A stretch of DNA of 64,000 nt from Pseudomonas moraviensis (GTDB lineage Bacteria > Pseudomonadota > Gammaproteobacteria > Pseudomonadales > Pseudomonadaceae), in contig NZ_LT629788.1 of assembly GCF_900105805.1 (NCBI RefSeq), positions 5,378,501-5,442,500 of the forward strand, given 5' to 3'. Shown piece by piece: positions 59,122 through 64,000 of this stretch; the first letter of the stretch is position 1, and each line of letters begins with the position of its first letter. The position numbers were made by a program, and so were the translations under genes. The notes below the pieces were generated by a model that did no database searches, was not told the DNA's origin, and saw only the letters and a program-made list of their open reading frames with translations.

Positions 59122-59808
59122 ATGACGGACGAATACATGGCGCTGGATGCGCTGCCCGGTGGCGACCAGTCGGTTTTGCAGGCCTTGCCCGATGCACTGC
59201 GTGAATGCCTGAGTCGCGCCGCCCGAGTGGTACTGATCGCCAATAATCCCGCCATCACCGCAGCCGACTTCGAGGCGCTGAACATCGGCGCCGATGATAT
59301 CGTCGTCAGTTTCAACCACTGCATCAAGGCGTCGCTGCTCAACGAGCAGAGCGTCAATCTCTTCGTGCACGGCTACAACGCGCCCGATGCCTATTTCTTC
59401 GGCTTGCCCGGCAATGCGGACGTACAGCGACTGTTCGACCGCGCGGCTCAGCGTTGCTTCACCATGCTGGTGGGGTGCGCGGCGCCGATGTGTCCACTGC
59501 CGCGCGTGGCGATGTATTGGGATCGCATCCCGTTGCTACCGCTGTGGAATTACCCGATCGACCGCCCGGGGGGTAAACGCTACGTCGGGCCGTCCACGGG
59601 CTTCAACACGCTGGTGCTGTTCGACTGGCTGCGCGGGCATGTCGGTTACACCTATCAGTTGATGACCCTGGGCTTTTCCAACGAGGCGGGGAAGCTGTGG
59701 GGCGGCCATGCCTGGGACTACGAGCGGGACTGGTTGCAGAAGTCCGATGTGATTGTCGTGCCGCTGCAACCCCGGCGCTGGTGGCAGAAGCTGTTCAAGC
59801 GCAAATAA
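59122..59808 (+). CDS. GT29 (sialyltransferase)-like protein
   Basis: A 228-residue protein starting immediately after the previous stop. ARVVLIANNPAITAADFEAL...DDIVVSFNHC has the shape of sialylmotif L (V-I-x-N-x-P, then D-x-V-V-x-x-N), GPSTGFNTLVLFDWL with QLMTLGF that of motif S, and GGHAWDYERDWLQ supplies a His and Glu like the downstream motifs. GT29 enzymes move sialic acid from CMP-sialic acid, but bacterial relatives may use other donors. No CMP-sugar synthesis gene is in the window. No signal peptide or membrane segment. I am moderately confident of the family and unsure of the substrate. Confidence 0.5.
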   Translation: MTDEYMALDALPGGDQSVLQALPDALRECLSRAARVVLIANNPAITAADFEALNIGADDIVVSFNHCIKASLLNEQSVNLFVHGYNAPDAYFFGLPGNADVQRLFDRAAQRCFTMLVGCAAPMCPLPRVAMYWDRIPLLPLWNYPIDRPGGKRYVGPSTGFNTLVLFDWLRGHVGYTYQLMTLGFSNEAGKLWGGHAWDYERDWLQKSDVIVVPLQPRRWWQKLFKRK

Positions 59809-59865
59809 GCGGCGCCGCCGTCACGTGCCTGCCGGGCCGAACTATTTCTTCAAAGGTGCAATCGA

Positions 59866-60666
59866 GTGTTGAAAATTGCCGTGGCATTTTTCGGGATTCC
59901 GAGGAATTCCCAGATTTGCTTCCCCTCCATCGAACAGAACGTATTGGCACAGTTGCCTGCGGGCAGCGACGTCCAGTGCTTTTATCACTTGTATAAAATC
60001 GATGAAGTGCAGAATTCGCGCTCCGGCGAGAAGGGCGAGCTGGCGGCCGACAACTATCGGCCCTTCGAGTCCATGCGCGGCGCGCTTACCTCGACCGACG
60101 GTGTGCTGGAGCGTTGGAATTTCGAGCAGGTCAAGGCACTGGGCGATACCTGGGCCGATGACTATGCATCGCTGCGCAACCTGATTTATCAGCTCAACTC
60201 GTTGCACACCGTCACCACCGAGATCGAGTCCTTCGATCCGGACTTTGTCGTGTTCGTGCGGCCGGACAATTTCTTCCACACCGCGCTGCCAGGCTACGTG
60301 TTCAACCACGTCGAGGCGCGGCGGCACAACGTCTATATCCCCGACTGGCAATGGTGGGGCGGTCTGAATGACCGTTTCGCCGTATGCGGGCGCGATACCT
60401 ATGTCGCCTACGGCAAGCGCATCGAACGCATCTTCGATTTCTGCAAGGCGACCGGCCGCAAGCTGCACTCCGAGCGCTTGCTCAAATACGCGCTACTGGA
60501 GGCGGGCGCCAAGGTCTGCACACTGCCGATTCAGGCCTCCCGGGTGCGCATCACCGGGGCATTTGCCGAAGAGTCGTTCTCACCCAAGCGTGGCATGGGC
60601 AAGCGCGAAAACCGTTACTTTCACTTCTTCGCGACGTTGCGCACCTGGTGGGATCGCCGCCGCTAG
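59866..60666 (+). CDS. Uncharacterised glycan-cluster protein with DXD-like motif
   Basis: A 266-residue protein (GTG at 59866) opening LKIAVAFFGIPRNSQICFPS, a Rossmann-type start shared with uncharacterised bacterial glycosyltransferases. FDPDFVVFVRPDNFF could be a metal or donor motif, and LNDRFAVCGRDTYVAYGKR resembles the 'reference frame' segment of such proteins. No membrane segment. It is the last gene of the hldE-downstream group, and its TAG shares the tetranucleotide CTAG with the stop codon of the opposing gene. Not confidently assigned; a new glycosyltransferase is the best guess. Confidence 0.6.
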   Translation: MLKIAVAFFGIPRNSQICFPSIEQNVLAQLPAGSDVQCFYHLYKIDEVQNSRSGEKGELAADNYRPFESMRGALTSTDGVLERWNFEQVKALGDTWADDYASLRNLIYQLNSLHTVTTEIESFDPDFVVFVRPDNFFHTALPGYVFNHVEARRHNVYIPDWQWWGGLNDRFAVCGRDTYVAYGKRIERIFDFCKATGRKLHSERLLKYALLEAGAKVCTLPIQASRVRITGAFAEESFSPKRGMGKRENRYFHFFATLRTWWDRRR

Positions 60667-61628
60667 CGGCTTGCGCGTTTCCTGCCCAGCCCGACCAAGC
60701 GCAGCGCCTTGATGCTCAATTGCTTAAGGCCGGTGCGGGGTGCCTTGGCCGGTTGCAGGCCCTGTTGCACAAGCCAGTCCTTCCAGCGAATGCGTTCGTC
60801 GTGCACGACCCAGCCCTGTTGCGTCGCGAAGCTCTCGGCCAGATGAATGCCGCGGGTGCTGGCCGGTATCAGCTTGTCGCGTTTGAGGGTGAACAGCTCC
60901 GCAGTTGGCGCGCCGTCCTTGAGGGGCATCAGATACAGGTCTGGCCGCTTGCGGTCGAGCCGCGCGACCAATTGATCGCCCTCGAGGCGTTCATCGACAT
61001 GAAACAGACTCAGCGACTTGGCTTCCTTGGGCACTTCCAGGCGCAAGTCGTAGATCAATTGCAGCGACGCCGTCGGTAGATGCACGTAGGCCCGTGGTCG
61101 CTCCAGCAATTGCAGGTTGGCGCAGCGCACCGGACGCGCCGAACCGGACAGCGGCGTCAGGCGAAACGGCAATGCCTCGCGATAATGCAGCGCAGCGGAG
61201 TAGGGCGCTGGCAGCCAGGTGTCGTTGAAACGCCCGCCGAGCCAGCCTTCCGGGGTTTCCAGCAGGCATTCTTCGGCAATTTCCTGAATCGCCGTGTGCA
61301 GCGGGATGTTCAATTCGTGGGCCGGCACGTAGCCGGAAATCAGCTTCAGCACCACGTCACCGCGATCCTGCCGACGTTGGCGCACTAGCACCCAGTAATC
61401 GCGGTTCTGCCAATGCAGGGTCAGGCGCACGGATACGCCGAGATTGGCCAGCTCCAGGGCAAAGCGCTCGCTGTCGGCAACGCTGACCGGTTTGCGCCGT
61501 TGCAGGGTCTGGGCGAAATTCAGCGGCATGCCGACGCTCTGATAGCTCAGGCCCTCGGGCGTGGCTTCGACGAACAGCGGCAGCGTCTTGAAGTTGCTCG
61601 GGTTCTTGCGGATGAGCGTGCGCGGCAT
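60663..61628 (-). CDS. Nudix-like protein (often mislabelled metal ABC transporter ATPase)
   Basis: A 321-residue soluble protein. It has no Walker A loop or ABC signature, so the transporter-ATPase label attached to relatives is not supported. SGYVPAHELNIPLHTAIQEIAEECLL follows the spacing of a Nudix box loosely (G-x5-E, nine residues, Q-E-I-x-E-E) with the Arg replaced by Gln. The surrounding LISGYVP and DTWLPAPYSAALHY fit a hydrolase-like core. It may hydrolyse or only bind a nucleotide derivative. Its stop overlaps the opposing gene within CTAG. A homologue lies in the same spot in P. aeruginosa (from memory). Confidence 0.6.
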   Translation of the reverse strand: MPRTLIRKNPSNFKTLPLFVEATPEGLSYQSVGMPLNFAQTLQRRKPVSVADSERFALELANLGVSVRLTLHWQNRDYWVLVRQRRQDRGDVVLKLISGYVPAHELNIPLHTAIQEIAEECLLETPEGWLGGRFNDTWLPAPYSAALHYREALPFRLTPLSGSARPVRCANLQLLERPRAYVHLPTASLQLIYDLRLEVPKEAKSLSLFHVDERLEGDQLVARLDRKRPDLYLMPLKDGAPTAELFTLKRDKLIPASTRGIHLAESFATQQGWVVHDERIRWKDWLVQQGLQPAKAPRTGLKQLSIKALRLVGLGRKRASR

Positions 61629-61659
61629 ATCGGCTCCTGCTTAAGGCCGCGGGGCGGCG

Positions 61660-62472
61660 TCAGTGACCACGCAGGACCTGGGCAACGGTCGCGGCGTTGT
61701 GGGCGAGGTGCAGCGGATTGATCGTGCCGACAATAGCACTGGCGACGCCCGGCTGAGCGAACAGCAACTCGAAGCTGGCGCGCACCGGATCGACTCCCGG
61801 ACTCAGACAGACATGACCGCTGGCCAGGGCTTTTTTGACCAGAATGGCTTTGCCGTGGGCAGCAGCATAGTCAATGACCGCCTTTTCGTTTTGTTCGTTC
61901 AGATTGTAGGTGACCATCGCGCAGTCGCCTTGCTCCAGCGCCTTCAAGCCGCCTTCGACGGTTTTTCCGGAAAAACCGAAGCCGCGAATCTTGCCCTCGG
62001 CCTTCAGCGCCGCGAGGGTGGCGTATACCTCTTCGTGCTCGAGGATGGCCATGTCGTTGCCATCGGAGTGCACCAGAATCAGATCGATAAAATCCGTTTC
62101 CAGACGTTGCAGGCTGCGCTCGACCGACATCCGCGTGTGCGCAGCGCTGAAGTCATGGCGTGACATGCCATCGGCAAACTCTTCGCCGACCTTGCTGACG
62201 ATCACCCAGTTCTGACGCTGACCACGCAGCAGCGGGCCGAGGCGTTCTTCGCTGCGACCATAGGCCGGCGCAGTGTCGATCAGGTTGATGCCCAGGTCGC
62301 GCGCCTGGCGCAGCAGCATGCGCGCCTCGTCGTCGCCGGGAATCTGGAAACCGTTGGGGTATTTCACCCCTTGGTCGCGGCCGAGTTTGACCGTGCCCAG
62401 GCCCAGCGGCGAAACCGTCAGGCCGGTGCTGCCCAGCGGGCGATGGAGTTGGTGCAGAGTGGCGATGGTCAT
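61660..62472 (-). CDS. Aldo/keto reductase
   Basis: A 270-residue NAD(P)H-dependent oxidoreductase of the (beta/alpha)8 type. Visible are LGSTGLTVSPLGLGTVKLG at the start, LIDTAPAYGRSEERLGPLL with the catalytic Asp and Tyr, and IVSKVGEEFADG with the Lys. The third catalytic His position falls in LILVHSDGND. ATG at 62472 overlaps the oxidoreductase stop by four bases (ATGA), so the two are coupled; a longer frame to 62622 is unsupported. Substrate not evident; partner FAD oxidase suggests linked amino-acid or sugar-acid metabolism. Confidence 0.88.
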   Translation of the reverse strand: MTIATLHQLHRPLGSTGLTVSPLGLGTVKLGRDQGVKYPNGFQIPGDDEARMLLRQARDLGINLIDTAPAYGRSEERLGPLLRGQRQNWVIVSKVGEEFADGMSRHDFSAAHTRMSVERSLQRLETDFIDLILVHSDGNDMAILEHEEVYATLAALKAEGKIRGFGFSGKTVEGGLKALEQGDCAMVTYNLNEQNEKAVIDYAAAHGKAILVKKALASGHVCLSPGVDPVRASFELLFAQPGVASAIVGTINPLHLAHNAATVAQVLRGH

Positions 62473-63644
62473 GGCAGCAGTTGCTCCCAGGCGGGCACGC
62501 CGAGCGGCGGTTTCGGCAACGGCGGCAACGGCTCGGTCGCTTGCGGCTGGATGCCGTCGTGTTGCAGCAAAGCGATGACCCGGTCGGCGAAGTCCGGCGC
62601 CAGTGCCAGTTTGGTCGGCCAACCGACGAGCAGACGACCTTCCTCGGCGAGGAACGCGTTGTCCGGGCGGGTCAGACCGGTCTGCAGCGGCTCGGCACGG
62701 TCAACCCGCAGGGTCGCCCACCGCGTGGTGCTGAGGTCGATCCACGGCAGCAATTGGGCGATTTCCTTTTGCGCGGTGGCGATCTGCTCGGCCGGCTCGC
62801 GGGCCACGCCTTCGCTTTCGGCGATATCGCCGCCCATGTACCAGACCCATTGGCCGTCAGCCGCCGGGTGCGTGGTCACGGTGATGCGCGGTTTGCTGCC
62901 GCCGCCCAGGCAGTGGGCGTACAGCGGTTTCAGGCCAGGGCCCTTGGCGAGGATCATGTGCAGCGGCCGGCGTTGCATGGCCGGCCGGCTCAGGCCCAGG
63001 GCTTCAAGCAATTGGGCGGTGCCGGCGCCAGCGCTGAGGACAATGCGCTGGGCGCGGATTTCGCGGCCATCGACTTTCAGGCCGACCAGTACGCCCGCCT
63101 CCAGCAGCGGCTCGATGACCTGACCGGCGAGCAGACCGTCACCGGCGAGATCAGCCAGGCGCTGGATCAGGCTCGGTACATCGACCACCAATTCGGCGAG
63201 ACGGTAGACCTTGCCCTTGAAACGCTTGTCTTGCAGGGCCGGCGGCAGGTCGTCGCCCTTGACCTGATCGACCCGGCCACGCACGGCTTTGCTGGCGAAG
63301 AAACTGGTGAGGTTGCCGGCGAGGGTGCCTGGCGACCACAGGTAATGCGCTTCGGACAGCAGGCGCACTCCGGACAGATCCAGCTCGCCAGTCCCGGCCA
63401 GCGCTTCACGCCAGCGGCGCGGCATGTCGGCGATCGCTTCCGAGGCGCCGGTCAGTGCACCGTGCAGCGCGTACTTGGCACCGCCGTGGATGATGCCCTG
63501 GGACTTCACGCTCTGCCCGCCACCGAGGCTGGCGCTTTCCACCAGCACGGTCGAAAAACCCTGGCGGCGCAGGCGCGCATTCAGCCAGAGGCCGGCGACG
63601 CCAGCGCCGACAATCAGAACGTCGGTGGAAATAACGGATGGCAT
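62469..63644 (-). CDS. FAD-dependent oxidoreductase (DAO family)
   Basis: A 391-residue flavoprotein. The dinucleotide-binding motif VLIVGAGVAGLWLNARL is at residues 8-24, ESASLGGGQSVKSQGIIHGG binds the FAD adenine and pyrophosphate, and a second nucleotide region is near LSAGAGTAQLLEALG. It belongs to the D-amino-acid oxidase/glycine oxidase-like fold; the substrate is unknown. First gene of a two-gene unit with the aldo/keto reductase. The same pair occurs in P. aeruginosa (PA4991-PA4992, from memory). Confidence 0.88.
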   Translation of the reverse strand: MPSVISTDVLIVGAGVAGLWLNARLRRQGFSTVLVESASLGGGQSVKSQGIIHGGAKYALHGALTGASEAIADMPRRWREALAGTGELDLSGVRLLSEAHYLWSPGTLAGNLTSFFASKAVRGRVDQVKGDDLPPALQDKRFKGKVYRLAELVVDVPSLIQRLADLAGDGLLAGQVIEPLLEAGVLVGLKVDGREIRAQRIVLSAGAGTAQLLEALGLSRPAMQRRPLHMILAKGPGLKPLYAHCLGGGSKPRITVTTHPAADGQWVWYMGGDIAESEGVAREPAEQIATAQKEIAQLLPWIDLSTTRWATLRVDRAEPLQTGLTRPDNAFLAEEGRLLVGWPTKLALAPDFADRVIALLQHDGIQPQATEPLPPLPKPPLGVPAWEQLLP

Positions 63645-63735
63645 GCAGCGACCTCAGTGTTCAAGACGAGGGCGCAGTATACAGACTCGGGAAAAGGACG
63701 GATTTGTCGATGATCAACTGGCTGAGCGCGAAACC

Positions 63736-63826
63736 TGTAGGAGTGAGCCTGCTCGCGATGGCGGTGTAGCAGACGACATGAATGTTGAATGACAGACCGC
63801 TATCGCGAGCAGGCTCACTCCTACAG
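63736..63826. repeat. REP-type inverted pair (class A')
   Basis: CTGTAGGAGTGAGCCTGCTC from 63736 and the reverse complement ending at 63826 flank about 30 bases. Nearly the same pair as 21838-21928. It lies between the SMR gene end and the FAD oxidoreductase start. Confidence 0.9.
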
Positions 63827-63843
63827 GGGAGATGTGTTTGTCG

Positions 63844-64000
63844 TTAATGCCCGGCGGTCTTGGAAAACAGCTGGATCACGACGACGCCGAGCACAATCAG
63901 CGCCATCCCCAGCATCGCCGGTACGTCGAGCTTCTGCCCGTAGATGAACAGCGCCGCGACGCTGACCATGACGATGCCCATTCCCGCCCAGACGGCGTAG
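63844..64000 (-). CDS. SMR family multidrug efflux pump (C-terminal part)
   Basis: The last 51 residues of a small multidrug resistance protein, cut by the window edge. The visible part, YAVWAGMGIVMVSVAALFIYG and then LDVPAMLGMALIVLGVVVIQ, covers helices 3 and 4 of an EmrE-like protein and ends KTAGH. Family role: dual-topology dimers exchange protons for cationic compounds. The conserved Glu in helix 1 is outside the window, so activity cannot be judged. A SMR gene is also found here in P. aeruginosa (PA4990, from memory). Confidence 0.9.
   Translation of the reverse strand, partial: YAVWAGMGIVMVSVAALFIYGQKLDVPAMLGMALIVLGVVVIQLFSKTAGH

Noticed and set aside
60663..61628. Metal ABC transporter ATPase
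   Set aside because: No Walker A, signature or Walker B motif is present; see the Nudix-like reading instead.

Overview
The window looks like chromosomal DNA of a fluorescent Pseudomonas (P. fluorescens group). The proteins are typical of the genus. The gaps are filled with Pseudomonas-type palindromic repeats. From memory, much of the order follows the P. aeruginosa PAO1 segment PA5028-PA4990 (orphan parA, selO, mscK, nhaP2, acyl-CoA dehydrogenase, rlmJ, msrA, dipA, aceF, aceE, glnE, waaF...msbA, hldE, aldo/keto reductase, FAD oxidoreductase, SMR pump), with insertions and rearrangements. I see no rRNA, tRNA, CRISPR array, intact insertion sequence or prophage.

Layout. 1-1859 (minus): the end of an aryl-polyene type pigment cluster (chain-length factor, acyltransferase, two acyl carrier proteins). 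2.2-10.8 kb: orphan ParA, thioredoxin TrxC, a HigA-like antitoxin without an intact toxin, SelO, the mechanosensitive channel MscK and the antiporter NhaP2. 11.1-13.5 kb: a chemoreceptor with a likely FliA promoter, then a coiled-coil protein coupled to a ZapA-like protein. 13.7-21.8 kb: acyl-CoA dehydrogenase and the proline genes putA/putP, divergent around six GTTGCA motifs of the kind PutA binds. 22.1-25.5 kb: an accessory patch with VgrG, its DUF4123 chaperone and a small DUF3077-like gene behind a structured leader RNA and an upstream reading frame. 25.6-32 kb: RlmJ, MsrA, the c-di-GMP phosphodiesterase DipA and a PhoD-like phosphatase. 32-37 kb: pyruvate dehydrogenase aceEF with two matching palindromic operators upstream, then glnE.

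40.2-60.7 kb is a lipopolysaccharide core region on the plus strand: heptosyltransferases WaaF and WaaC, glycosyltransferase WaaG, the kinase WaaP and three further kinase-like proteins (one carrying two kinase modules), a carbamoyltransferase, a GT2 enzyme, a GT-C membrane enzyme, another kinase-like gene on the minus strand, the flippase MsbA, a Mig-14 protein, the deacetylase DnpA, HldE (precursor synthesis), and a three-gene group that includes a GT29 (sialyltransferase)-like protein. Most junctions overlap by 1-8 bases, so it is probably a few long transcripts. 60.7-64 kb (minus) holds a Nudix-like protein often mislabelled as a transporter ATPase, an aldo/keto reductase, a FAD oxidoreductase and the end of an SMR efflux pump.

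The least explained features are the leader RNA with its short upstream frame near 25.0-25.16 kb, the extra ZapA pair, the kinase-rich core operon with two kinase-like proteins that lack the usual catalytic aspartate, the GT29-like group after hldE, and the paired operators upstream of aceE. All functions come from reading sequence and recalling families; no database search was run.
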